Assembly (NCBI RefSeq): GCF_050947875.1
Contig: NC_134568.1
Span: forward strand, 197,442,353 to 197,506,352
Reading direction: 5' to 3'
Length of the DNA stretch: 64,000 bases
DNA from: Dermacentor variabilis
Lineage: Eukaryota > Arthropoda > Arachnida > Ixodida > Ixodidae
Below are positions 11,441-22,048 of this stretch, piece by piece. The notes beneath the pieces were generated by a model. It saw only the letters and a list, made by a program, of their open reading frames with translations. It had not been told where the DNA came from and made no database searches. The position numbers and the translations under genes are program-made. Within the stretch, counting starts at the first letter, position 1. Every line of letters starts with the position of its first letter.

Positions 11441-11828
11441 ACTGGTTGCCAGCGGTGGGATCGCCTCCGAATGCAACAACTGGTGGTAGCGCTACGGACC
11501 AACCTTCGTCGAGAGAAATCCTGAGGAATCCGGAATAGCGAAAGAGAGCCTTCGTCCAAAGTAGTCCTGAGGAACTGGGAGAAGCGAAGAAGAGCGAGCC
11601 TTCGACCCAGGGAATCCTGAGGAACCGGGAACAGCGGACCAATGAACCAGATGGCAGGGTGCTGCAACCGTAAGTGCATGAGCGCGTGGTTTTTTTCCTT
11701 TTGATTCGCCAGACTTCAAATGTTGTGTGTTCATTTTGATAGTTCTAGGAATCGGGAATTTGTTGCATTGTGTGTTTGCACAAATTAATTAAGGAAAACA
11801 GTTCTAACCACCTGTCGGGGCAGCTGCC

Positions 11829-12870
11829 ATGGATCTTAGAAGGTTGACGAGGTTAGACTTGTTCGTGTGCGACGATTTGGGAGTTGAAGCGGACGAACAG
11901 ATGAAAACGCCAGCTATCATAAAGGCGATTGAAGATAGTGGCAATGATGACAAAAGCATTGAGCTTGCTTGGGAGGTGATACAAGAACCACGGGAGCGTG
12001 AGCGTCGTGAACGTAAGAGTGAGCAAGCGTCAAGAACGCGAGAATGAACGTGAACGTGACTATCAAGAACGTGAGCGTGAGCAAAAGCACGAGAAAGAGA
12101 TAGCCACATTGGAAAAACAGATACAATATTTTCAGCAGTTATAGGAACAAAGACAACGCTTGTCTGAAAATTCTGTAGGCAGTGCAGGGCACAAGAATGA
12201 GCAAGTATCTAGCGGATTTTCGCCCAAAGCCGACGAAAGAGGTATTGCCTGTGAGCTTAGCGGCACCTTCATAGGTAAATGGAAAAGGCTAGCTGCTAAC
12301 GATGCCCTAGTGTCAACAGAGGCCGTTAAAGGCCAGAGTGAGAGCGACGAGGTGCTGTGCCAACAGAGGACTGTAGAGACAGCTAGGCCAGCTGCGAACA
12401 AATTGGCACAGTTACCGCGCGTGTGCGTCGCATCTCATGATATCGAGGTCGTTAGCGAGGTACAGGGTACTGTTGACCCGACAGACACGAGCACCCATGT
12501 CGAGTCAGATCTGCGTGCCGAAGTGAAGTGCCAGCTGGACGATGCAGTTGAGGGTAGTTCTCAGGATTGCGAGCTACGTAGCTCAAGAGAAGACAACTGC
12601 ATTGTTCAGGGATCGGTGCGGCTCTCCGCCAGTCTAGGTAGCCAAGAGAGAGTAGATTTAAATGAAAATCAATCAGACTGTGCGGGTAAGAGACCGATCC
12701 GGGCCGATGAGATGTGTAACGGCCAGCACGAGGCGCCAGAAGGCGACATGAAAGAGAATTCAAAGAGAAAGTGCCGCAGAAAGAAGTGCCGTAAAGATCG
12801 GAATGCGGTGGCTAATGTAGCGAAGCCAAAGACGGCGACAGGCGCGAAAAGGCAGGGCGCGGAGAAAAGA
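11829..12870 (+). pseudogene. Gypsy-like gag region fused to the 3' LTR
   Basis: The ATG at 11829 begins MDLRRLTRLDLFVCDDLGVE, similar to the N-terminus of arthropod Gypsy gag proteins. It continues into a highly charged Arg/Glu coiled-coil-like stretch with a frameshift near 12000-12050 and a TAG near 12142. From about 12160 an open frame runs without a stop through an acidic, Ser-rich spacer and a very basic tail (NSKRKCRRKKCRKDRN), then straight into LTR sequence. Protease and polymerase are missing, so a large internal deletion joined gag to the LTR. Confidence 0.65.
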
Positions 12871-13320
12871 AAGGTGTGGTTGTCGTTGACGATGTTGACG
12901 CATCCAACACGTTCGAGCCACAGGTCAAAAAGAGACCGTGAAACATGTTCTGCACGGACGCGGACAAACGGCACGGGGCAGTTAAATTCCTCGTCGTTCC
13001 GTCGTTCTTTTCGAAGTTCAGCGTGTAGTACAAAGAAGCGCAAGGTGGCAAGACGAGACCAGGTGGTAGGGAGTCGTGACGCGGTCAATCGAGTTCGTGT
13101 TGAAAGCGGGGCGCAAGGACCCAAATTGGCAGGGGGTGTCTTGGGAGAGCATTCCTAGAGCATTCCTTGATTGTTCTCTTTCGAGCTTCTTGCCGCGGGC
13201 CGCAGCGTCCGAGTTGCTGCCGGCCCGTAATGACTCTAAGACTGTTAATTGACTCTCACTGTAAATAATGTAAATAAACCTCCCAAGTTTTTCATCCTGA
13301 AGTCCTCCTCAACTCTTACA
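12871..13320 (+). repeat. Right LTR, sense orientation, lacking its first 21 bases
   Basis: Homology to the inverted left LTR begins at AAGGTG (12871), exactly after the 21-bp terminal inverted repeat that should open the LTR. It ends correctly in CTCAACTCTTACA at 13320. AATAAA lies at 13273-13278, so the transcript-ending strand is plus. The GAGCT target copy follows at 13321. Confidence 0.8.
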
Positions 13321-13325
13321 GAGCT

Positions 13326-14629
13326 TGGCCTACACGGTCGAACGCTGCGATGGGTATCAAATTTCTTGAAAGATATAAAAATATTTATGGAAACAATTGA
13401 AGCAGAAAGTAATTATCACAGCATCACGCAGGGCATTCCGCAGGGCAGTGTTCTCAGTCCGTTTTTATTCAACTGTGTCATGGCAGCCTTGCCACAAAAA
13501 CTCCCGTCTGGTCTACAGTATTCTCTGTACGCAGATGACATCTGCATATGGGCCTCTGGATCTCATGTACAAGACGTTCAAAGAACGCTTGTATATAGAA
13601 AGAGGCATGAGTCTTTCATACGCAAAGACAGCCGTACTTCCTTTTACTAGACGACAGTTGATTAATTTCCAACTTAGGCTTAACGGGCAAACTTTGATGT
13701 TTGTGAAAGAGCATAAATTTCTTAGAGTTATTCTTGACCGCCAGCTAACATGGGCTTCACACATCCGCGCAATTGAAAAGCAGACCAGTGCAGTAATAAA
13801 GGTACTTCGGCGACTCGCAGGCACAACGGGGGGAGGGGGGGGGAGGATCAGTCTCTTCGCTACTACAAGTTCATAACGCACTGATGAAACAAAAAATTGC
13901 TTACTCGGCACCTATTCTCCATGGTTTATCACAAACTTCTGAGGAACGTCTTCACCGTTTACTAGCAAGGGGGCTACGAGTGTGTCTTGAGGTTCCTCAG
14001 GCTACCTCGAGTTCCTTAGTAATTGCTGAAGCTCGTCACCCCCCATTTCCAGTCATACGAATGGTTGAAACATGCCGACATATTTCTCGCATCTTAACCC
14101 AACACGAGAAGCATCCATTAAACCTCGCGCTCACCGAAAGAAACAAAAGCAAAATTCACGATGTTGTTCGAGAACATAAAGCATTATTACCAAGATTTGA
14201 ATTATGTAAAGTGGATGTTAGTTACCCTCCCTGGATGTTAACATGCCCTAAAATAGAATTATCGGTTGACGGGATTATATCTAAGAGAGACATGTTCATA
14301 GTAGCCGCACAGCAACTGGCACTTTTCCAAATTTACTCATAATATCCCCAGTACATCCACGTTTATACAGATGGTTCGTGTCATAAAAATTCCTCGACTT
14401 CAACATTCGTCATTCCACATTTAGCGCTAGAGCAAATATTTAAATTATCCAGGGAGGCATCTTCCACCATGACAAAACTATTTGCAATCCTGTGTGCTTT
14501 GCGCTTCATAACATCAGAAAAACATTAGCAAAAATGGGTTATCTTTAGCGATTCGCAAGCCGCTCTCACATTACTACAGAGCAATAAGAAAAATTCTTTT
14601 AACACTTCGCTATTGTATGAGACGCTCAA
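13326..14629 (+). pseudogene. I-group LINE copy 1, ORF2 RT palm to RNase H
   Basis: ORF2 resumes with GLHGRTLRWVSNFLKD, then GIPQGSVLSPFLF and the catalytic YADD at about 13528-13539. After frameshifts (one next to a G-rich tract near 13829-13843) the C-terminal RT/thumb continues to about 14340. The RNase H domain starts at about 14355 (YTDGSCHKNSS) with FSDSQAALTLL near 14550. RNase H after RT places the element in the I/R1/LOA/Ingi group of LINEs. The domain is interrupted at 14630 by a short retroelement insertion. Confidence 0.85.
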
Positions 14630-14816
14630 GAGAGAGAGAGCAAATGATAAAGGAAAGGTAGGGAGGTTAACCAGGACTGAGCCCGGTTGGCTACCCTACA
14701 CTGGGGAAAGGGAAAAGGGGACGGAAAGATTAAAAGAAGAAGAGAAAGCCTACTGGGTATATCGTTTGGTCACTCAGTCCGGATCACAGACGCCGACTCA
14801 ATCCAGTAGCTTTCAA
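14630..14816 (-). mobile_element. 187-bp retroelement 3' fragment inside the RNase H domain
   Basis: Read on the minus strand it ends in a (TCTC)n simple tail at 14630-14640, so it is the 3' end of a retrotransposed element. ATGAGACGCTCAA at 14617-14629 is repeated at 14817-14829, the target duplication, and a third copy at 14840-14852 lies in tandem. The body (GGGTAGCCAACCGGGCTCA on the minus strand) looks like a common tick LINE 3' end. The parent family is not identified. Confidence 0.7.
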
Positions 14817-14852
14817 ATGAGACGCTCAAAGAAAGTTCTATGAGACGCTCAA

Positions 14853-15845
14853 AGAACTTACAAAAGCAAGCGCAATGAACCGCGTAATTGCATTTCGGTG
14901 GATACCTGGGCACTGCAATATTCCTGGTAATACTGCAGCGGACGCAGCTGCGAATCGAGCGCACAATAACGCAGAGACAACCAATCTTCCTTTATTACGT
15001 AGTGAAGTCCGTCTGATCCTGAGACAGATTTCTTGTCGCCTCAGCAAAACTACCTGGTTTGACCAGCAAACTAAAAACTCGGAGTTATACTCTATAGACC
15101 ACGTGTAAACTTATCAATGCCGGGAACCCTAAGAGGCAACAGAAAATTTGAAACATTGGTACACCGGCTGCGTCTTGGTACTCCATTTACGAAACACTTC
15201 TTGTACAGGATAAAACGTGTCTCTAGTCCGCAGTGTTCTTGTGGCCATCCAGACGAAGATGTGCATCATCTTCTTCTCGAGTGCACGAAATACGATACAC
15301 AAAGAACGTTACTGCAATCTAATTTGTTTGTATTAGACAGATGACCATTCACTCTAAAAAATATACTTGGCCCATGGCCAACTGCGGGCCTTCAAAAAAG
15401 AGCACTTCTTGCTCTCAAAATGTTTTTAGAGGAGACCAACGTTTTGGGAAAATATTAAGTATCAGATGATCCGAATACGCTAAATGAGTTACATAAACGT
15501 TGTTCGTGGTTCATAATTGGTTTATGTGGTGATCGCAACTTTTACGCAATATGTATAATTCTGTTCTGTACTAGGAGTGTATTACATGTGTTGTGTGTTT
15601 TGGCTGTTCAAAACATCTGACTTTATATATGCGTACGTGGACTGAACTAATGCACAGAACTTTGCGACTCATGTACTGGTGGACTGTATATTTTTTATTG
15701 ATCCGGTGTTCTAGTGAGTGTTATATTTTGTGTCGCTATTCTCCCTTTTTACACAAATTTGTTTCGTTTGCCAAGTGACAAGGAGTAGCCGGTGCCACCA
15801 TAAAGGCGCCAACCTCTCCTAACATTCACTTCAATAAAAAAAAAT
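14853..15845 (+). pseudogene. I-group LINE copy 1, end of RNase H, C-terminus and 3' UTR
   Basis: RNase H finishes with VIAFRWIPGHCNIPGN and ADAAANRAH, the usual block with the last catalytic residues. Then comes a Cys/His knuckle (PQCSCGHPDEDVHHLLLEC at about 15228-15283), typical of the C-terminus of RNase H-bearing LINEs. Coding similarity ends near 15460. The 3' UTR runs to CAATAAA at about 15831-15837 and a short A-run ending near 15845, where the next LINE remnant begins on the other strand. Confidence 0.8.
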
Positions 15846-17052
15846 ATGTATACAAGGACGGTAACCGTTTAGGCTACCCTTTCTCAGAGCAGTTACAGGA
15901 ATATTATCCTTCCGTGCTCGCTCCTGAGAGCGCTGATCTTTCGGTATCGATGACGCCGGGGTTCTTTGATCGACCTCCATGACCTTCTCTGAGGTGCTGG
16001 AGGATCGTGAACTAGGCGCTGAAACTTGCGTTCCAGGCCGTGGAGTTCGGTTTAGCTTTGGGACCTGCGGAACCGAGGTATGCAGGCCCACCCTCGATGA
16101 TGATGGAGCAGCACTTGCTGCTGCCACTAAGGGGGCTGGCGGAGTGATTACCGGACCACTATCAGTGACCGCGGTAGACTCCCGAAGCATTTGTGACGCT
16201 GTCCCCCGTCGCGCCACCTCGGAAAAGCTCGTGTGACCTAAGTACGAAAGACGTTTCCTTGCTTCGTGAAATGTTATATTTTCTTTGACCTTTAGTGCAA
16301 TGATTTCTTTTTCTTTCTTCCATTTAGAGTGTGTCCTTGAGTAGGCTGGATGGCTTCCATCACAGTTCACACAATGTGGAGATTAGTCGCAAACGTCTGA
16401 TGGATGATCATTCGAGCTGAATTTCGCGCACGTCTGCCTTCCTCGGCATGTCTGGGATCCATGGCCATACCTGTGGCACTTAAAGCACCGTCGAGGATTT
16501 GGGATGTGCGGACTAACACGTACTTTGATATAGCCTGTACGCAACGTACTAGGCAGCGCACTAGTACCAAAGGTTAGTACAATGTGCTTTGTCCGAAGTT
16601 GTTCGCTATTCCTGCAGATTAGGATTCTTTCTACCTTCATGACATTTTGGTCCTGAAAACCTTCAAGCAGCTTCGTTACTAAGGTCCAAGAAGTCGTCTC
16701 CAGAGGTTACTCCACGGCTCATGTTCATGGTTCGATGTGCCGACACAGTGACTGCTACACCGCCAATGCATTTCAAGTCATTCATTTTATCTTATTGGGT
16801 TTTATCCTTCAATTCAAGGAGCAGGTCTCCATTGTACATCTTTGTGGCTTTGTATCCAGGTCCTATCGTGTTTGCTAGGCATTTCGCCACCAAGAAGGGA
16901 GAGAATTTACGCACGCTCGTGTTGCCTTCACTGCGGATTACGTGGTACTTCGGGAAGTGTTCTTCAGTGTTCTTCAAAAAGAATTGAAAGGTTGCATCGG
17001 TGCGCCCTTTCTTTAGAGGGCGATCAAGCGAAATCGGTTTACTAGAAGTCAT
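15846..17052 (-). pseudogene. LINE ORF1 with CCHC knuckles, second family
   Basis: The start is the ATG at 17050-17052 (MTSSKPISLDRPLKKGR). It continues FPKYHVIRSEGNTSVRKFSPF and VAKCLAN, a gag-like ORF1 domain of tick LINEs. A frameshift region (16640-16790) follows, then CFKCHRYGHGSQTC and two more knuckles (one Cys lost, one Cys to His) with a stop between them near 16383. A Ser/Pro-rich C-terminal tail ends where the I-group LINE abuts at 15845. ORF2 is absent, so this copy was cut or truncated on its 3' side. Confidence 0.75.
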
Positions 17053-17585
17053 AATATAGGGATCTTGAGTTCGGAAGCAGCGCCAACCGCCTACCACCAA
17101 GCCCAACATGGGGACGGAGCAAATTTTACGAGTAAGACAAGCCCTCGCCACTTGTACGGTGCTACTATAACTCAATCTGGAGTACCCAAGGTTGGCCACC
17201 CACACAAGGTTAATCCTCGCTGCCAGTAAAGTCGGAAGTAAATAGAAGAGAGGAGAAGACAGGACAGATTGAAAGGGAGAGAGAACGACGCCGATTGGAG
17301 CGGAGGACAGGAAACGGCAACTACCAATTTCCCCCGGGTGGGTCAGTCCGGGGGTGCCGTCTACGTGAAGCCGAGGCCAGAGAGGTGTGTTGCCTCCGCC
17401 GAGGGGCCTTAAAGGTCCTGACACTCTGCATCGGCTCAACCCCCAGGATCCCCTTTTCGCCGGACACGGCTAAGCCACGCACGGTTAAACGCGGGAGGGT
17501 CCAATCCTCGTGTGCTCGGGTACGTGGTGTCGCAACACACCAAACGCCTGCTGACGCAGACGCCCCTGCGGGGTATGAGTAACTA
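17053..17585 (-). mobile_element. Probable 5' UTR of the minus-strand LINE
   Basis: This GC-rich segment directly upstream of the ORF1 ATG has no coding pattern. It begins on the minus strand at about 17585 with GTTACTCATACCCCG. Its position and lack of frame fit the LINE 5' UTR with an internal promoter. The outer boundary is approximate. Confidence 0.45.
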
Positions 17586-17629
17586 AGAGGAAAAAAACGA
17601 AATCAGGAAAGAAACAATGTATGATAACT

Positions 17630-18118
17630 CCAAAGGAACTCATTACTTTTCGAAGCGAGATCAGGATGTCTTAGAACGCGCAGGTAAAAGTGAGGTACAC
17701 CAAAGAAAAACAAGCATGTGTTTGCTGCAATAAAGCTGGGAAACGATGGAACATGTTTTAGTAGAATGTGAAGATATCTACCCAGCTATCGGTTTAGGCT
17801 CCTCTGGCCTCCTTGAAGCCCTAGTGTTCAGGGGTAGCAGAGGGACACTAAACATGTCCGCAATAGAGATTAGCAAGAGGCGATTGGGGGTTTGGTGGTG
17901 GGAAAGTAGGGAGACTACGAACAATGGAGGCGTACAAAATCTAAAGTTCCTAGTAGTGGTTCAGAAAGTTTGATGATAGGAATTGTTTGTGAGTGTGTGT
18001 TTTCTCAAAAAGTTAGGTAGGACATTAGACAAAATAAGAACAAGAGCTTGGTGGCACGGCCGGCAACTGCGTTTCAAAGGGGATGTTCGTAGCATCCATT
18101 CATCTATCCATCCATCCA
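17630..18118 (+). pseudogene. LINE 3' end with C-terminal ORF2 fragment and (ATCC)n tail
   Basis: A short frame near 17745-17972 reads ETMEHVLVECEDIYPA, like the last Cys-rich block of RNase H-bearing LINEs, and then RRLGVWWWESRET. It is followed by a 3' UTR with AGAACAAGAGCTTGGTGGCA and a CATCC-type simple repeat at 18091-18118. It is severely 5' truncated. The family differs from the I-group copies above. The upstream boundary is not clear. Confidence 0.6.
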
Positions 18119-19426
18119 GTAGTCACTGGAAAAAATTTATGAGTATCGCATTTGTACTCCACGCGCCACCATTACGCTAATTGGGTCGCTTGTGTCACGT
18201 GACCTCTCGCCGCCATAACCCTTCCAAGCATTCTTGTGTGTACGCACGTTGAACACGCAGCTTGGACGTACATTTAGCTGCATTTTGTCGCTTTATTGAA
18301 CGCGTGCAAACGCAGGCACCAGAAATTACCGCAGCATCATGCCTGGATTTTGCGCCTTCGGTGCAACCGAACGGAGTCTGGAAATTAATTTTCCTGCATT
18401 CCGCGCAGGAATGACATTCTGCATAGCGCCCGTTTCCGTGGTTGGCGGCTATTGGTGGTCAGCGATGGTTAATGGTCGGTGGTAGGACTTGCGACGAAGG
18501 CTCCGACGGAAAGGGCGTGTGCTCTCGTGCAGCTGAATTGTGGGGAAGGAATTGAGTATCTTTTTTTTTCTCATTGCTGGCGATCGCTGCGACGGACACC
18601 GGTGGCGGCGGCGGCGGCGGACACCATCGCCAACCGAAACGGCTATTGGAAATGAGCCCATAACAGCTTATGCTGTAAAAAATGCACAAGTTAGGTGGTA
18701 GTTGGTCGGCTTTATAGAAGAAGTAAATGGTGGCATGAAAAGGCAGTCTGAATTAATTTTTTCAAAATGTACTGAATATTTGGCTGAACAGCATGTGTGC
18801 CTGCATGCGATGAAAAGTCTGCGTGAATGAACTTAAGAAAAAGAATCTTGGCTTACATGCCAACCGATAACAACATTTGTGAAAACTGTTCAGCAGGAGT
18901 TGAGCTAATGCATGTTTAGTACAATTCACAGGCTTGTGCGTTTGTAAATTCAACGGAAATTTTCTTTTTTAACAGCCTTGAAAAAGAAAGAATGACAAAA
19001 AAGTTTTCAGTGCTATTTAGAATGCATGGTTCGTCTGGTGGCCTTTCCTTTACTGTGCCAGCTGCATGTATTTCTAGTGCCACAACGGAGGAAGGTTGTG
19101 TTGCAAGTTAATGGAAGTTTAGAATTCTATCTAATTTGGAGGAGCTTGCATAAATGCGTTCTCCAAGTAGTCAGTAGCATAAACATCTTGAATTTATACG
19201 CCTGTCGGCTTAGTTACCGTGATATTTCTGCACTCTGACATTTGGTCGAGATATTCTTTAAAAGTGGTGTGTGCTATATTTTAGTCCTTTGCGGGTACAG
19301 GAACACAAGTTTTAATGCAAGCATAAGTGCTTAAATTCGGTATTAATCTAAACTTGAAAGCGTTTCTGCGTAAAAAGCTACAATGAGAATGCGCGCCTTG
19401 GCGCAGCCTTTCGCGTTTGACCCAAG
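18119..19426. other. Unassigned stretch
   Basis: Contains a (GGC)n run at 18602-18622 and a possible but very degraded THAP-like start at 18341. No supported gene, and no paired repeats defining an element. Confidence 0.4.
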
Positions 19427-20459
19427 ATGGCGGTGTCAGCGGCTACGCGTACTAGGCTGAAAAAATAGAGGCTTTCCAGGATGAGCTTGTCAAGCAGGTC
19501 GAAGAGCTCAAAAATAAGCTAAATATGGAACGTGATGCACGAAAGGTAGTAGTGGAAAAAAGATTTCAAGCAGCCGAGGAAAAGCTGAACAGGCCCGCCA
19601 TTGTGAACGATAATGGTCGTGACAATGGAACGCAGTCTCCCGTCGTAACAGGAGAGGGAGTGTCAGCAAAGCACGTGGAATGCGTGCAACGTGGGGAGAG
19701 GGTAGCTGGAAAGAGCGGCACCTACCTTGAGGCCGCCAGACAAAAGATCAGGAGCGCAGGGGTCAATGACCCTTGTCAAGTCCGTATCACGCGGAAAACG
19801 ACAAAGGGAAGCAGGGAGAGGTAGGATAGAGTGAAATGGTGATTGTCGCTGGCGGCTCAAACTTTGCTAGGGGCTCAGAAGCAATTGTGGAGAGGGTGAA
19901 AGGCGATAAAAGAGTGGCGGTAGGGACATTTCTAGGATGGACACTGGGTTCTGTCATGGAGCGAGCAAAAGCAAAGCTCACGGAAAATACTCACCTGTGC
20001 AACCTTTTCATAGTAGCAGGTGGGCTAAATTACATCCTAAACAGAAAAGGGACAGGATTCGCCCAGCACTTGGCGAAGGGGGTAGACGACTTGCGTGAGT
20101 TGTCCCCTGAGGTGCAGATCGTGGTGTGCACGGTGCCGGAGGTGCCTGTACGTAACAGTCACGTACAAATAGCCGTAGTGGCTGCTAATGAGGCGATATG
20201 GAAAATGAGCCGAGAGAAAGGTTTCGAAGTTTTCGAAGTAAATAGGGAAGTGAGAGGTGTGGTGGTTTTGAACGAAACGGGATCCACTTCATTTACAGGC
20301 TTGGACGACAAGTGGGCTGGAGACTTGCTAGTCGAGCTGTTGCTTTTTTAGGGAGCCCACGGGCGCTCAGGAAGCCAGCGTAGGTAGTAATGAAGAAGTT
20401 CCCCTAGGGGAACCTCAGAATAGCCTCGCCGTCAATAACAGAAAAAGGAGGAAAACAAG
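19427..20459 (+). pseudogene. LINE ORF1-like protein with SGNH-hydrolase-like domain
   Basis: The ATG at 19427 starts MAVSAATRTRLKK, followed by a stop and frameshift, then a Lys/Glu-rich coiled-coil-like segment (ELVKQVEELKNKLNMERDA). After a second frameshift near 19825 an open stretch 19836-20351 reads MVIVAGGSNFARGSEAI and later VVAGGLNYILN-like and VQIVVCTVPEVPVRN blocks. This resembles an SGNH/GDSL fold: block I is GGS in place of GDS, and block III is GLNY in place of GxND. Esterase-like domains occur in ORF1 of CR1/L2-type LINEs. Catalytic residues are not all preserved. It is cut at 20459 by an LTR element. Confidence 0.6.
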
Positions 20460-20641
20460 TGTTGGTGAATCAGCATGCGCCGCTGACACGTGTTTGTTTT
20501 GTTAGATTCACCGGCCACGCCTCTGGTGAATCGGCAGTGGCTGCGGTGACGTCACAAGATAAAGGCTATAAAAGTTACACTAACCTTTAATAAAGCGTTC
20601 GCAGCGTTCGTTCTTTGCCAACTGCTTCTCGAGTTACTTCA
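20460..20641 (+). repeat. 182-bp 5' LTR of a truncated Gypsy element
   Basis: Begins TGTTGGTGAATC and ends GAGTTACTTCA, and is followed at once by TGGCGACGAGGGTGGGA, a typical Gypsy primer-binding stretch. Inside are a TATA box and an AATAAA signal in the right order for U3-R-U5. No 3' partner LTR was found in the window. Confidence 0.75.
20547..20594 (+). promoter_or_regulatory. LTR promoter: CRE palindrome, TATA box, polyadenylation signal
   Basis: A perfect cAMP-response-element palindrome TGACGTCA is at 20547-20554. TATAAAAG follows at 20567-20574, and AATAAA at 20589-20594. This compact order matches an LTR transcription unit. Whether the CRE is used is inference. Confidence 0.6.
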
Positions 20642-20680
20642 GTGGCGACGAGGGTGGGACCACCAGGCTGTGCCTGCTCC

Positions 20681-22048
20681 ATGGCGGCCCACGCCGGACC
20701 ACCGGGTTTCGACGAAACGGAAGACAGTTGGGACGCTTACCAGGTGCGTCTGCAGTCCTACTTTGAAGCTTACGAAATCGTCGACTCGAAGAAACGACGA
20801 GCCCTGCTAACGGCAGCCTTAAGCACGGCAACAATCGGCATAATAACAGTGCAGTGTGCGCCGGCGAAGGTTCAAGACCTCACCTACGAGAAGCTGCTTG
20901 AACTGCTGGCAGAACACTTTGCGCCACAGAGTAACGACATAGCGGAGTCCTACAAGTTGTTCACCAGATGCCAGCTTCCCGACGAGGCAACAAAGGACTT
21001 CATTGTGGAAATTCGGAAGAAGGCCTGCAGTTGCAACTTTGGCGAGGCACGGGACAGGATGCTACGAGACAGACTTGTTTGTGGTCTACGTGATGCCGGC
21101 GTTCGTCGGAAGCTTTTGGCAAGACCTTCGCTGACGCTGAACGAAGCCGAAGATATAGCGTTAGCAGCCGAGATGGCATCTCTCAACGTTGACCACATGG
21201 AGAGGATACAGAATTATGGCGACGTCCATGCCGTGAGGAGCAAGGTCCAAGGTCAACCGTATTACCACAAGACTCATCCGAGCACTTCTCGACCAAGCGA
21301 AGACGTCGTTTGCCCGCGCTGTGGTAGCACGAAACACCAGGCAGCAAATTGCAAGTTTCGCCGGGCGCAGTGTTTTCGCTGCCGACGTAAAGGGCACCTA
21401 GCTAAAATGTGTGTATGGAAACAAGGGGTGGCCCTTTGTGAGGAGCATTCTTCAGAGAGCGATGGCAACGAGCTTTGTCTACTGAGTTTGTACACTACGT
21501 TGGTAAACTGGGTCAAGCCCGTGGTTCGATCCCTCTGCTGGAGCGGAATTCCGCTGACAATGCAAGTGGACACGGGATCGCCTGTCTCCATCATTACGTG
21601 GAAAACATACTGCAAGCATCGGCACGCCTGGTCTGCGCTCCGCGAGACGTCCTTGCAGTTGTCCTGCTTTCTTGGCAAGCTTCCCGTGAGGGGTCAGCTG
21701 AAGCTTCCGGTCTTGTACGTGGGAAAGGCCCTAGATGCAACTCTAACCGTACTGCTATGCGATGGCCCGAACTTGTGCGGGCGCGATGTCATCAGCGCAC
21801 TTGAGCGTAGCGGAAGGCCCGTTCTCAGCATTCTCTGCGAGGAGACCTCCGGTGAGCAAAATGTCCGTGAGAGTACTTTGGTTAGCGCACTCTCAGAGGA
21901 GTTCGGCGATTTGTTTACGCCAGGTCTAGGGCTAATTGATGGCCCCGCAGTTCATTTGCGGTTGCGCGAAAATGCGATGCCGCGGTTCTGCAAAGCACGT
22001 TCTGTGCCATATGCAATGCGGGAGCAAGTGTCAAATTTCCACCCATGA
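20681..22048 (+). pseudogene. Gypsy gag-protease open frame, truncated before RT
   Basis: The frame is open from upstream; the ATG at 20681 (MAAHAGPPGFDETED) is the likely start because the earlier one lies inside the LTR. It runs 455 codons. Residues 1-200 are a retrotransposon gag capsid-like region (YFEAYEI, LLELLAEHFAPQ). Two knuckles follow (CPRCGSTKHQAANC and CFRCRRKGHLAKMC), then the protease block MQVDTGSPVSIIT. The end is EFGDLFTPGLG and VPYAMREQV, the lead-in to RT, where the element stops. Gag and pol share one frame, as in Mag/CsRn1-like Gypsy elements. RT, RNase H, integrase and the 3' LTR are missing. Confidence 0.85.

Larger units (their letters stand above)
10963..13320 (+). 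mobile_element. Deleted Gypsy-like LTR element with inverted LTRs
   Basis: A 2.36-kb insertion in the LINE ORF2, flanked by the 5-bp duplication GAGCT (10958-10962 and 13321-13325). It contains an LTR at each end, a primer-site-like stretch after the left LTR (TGGTTGCCAGCGGTGGGAT) and a gag-type frame, but no protease, RT or integrase. The two LTRs are in opposite orientation, which normal reverse transcription does not produce. Removing the element and one GAGCT restores a continuous LINE reading frame, so the boundaries are secure. Confidence 0.85.

Noticed and set aside
18341..18450. Possible fourth THAP start (MPGFCAFG followed by a shifted CNRTES)
   Set aside because: Needs a frameshift within ten codons, and the second half of the domain was not found; too degraded to call.
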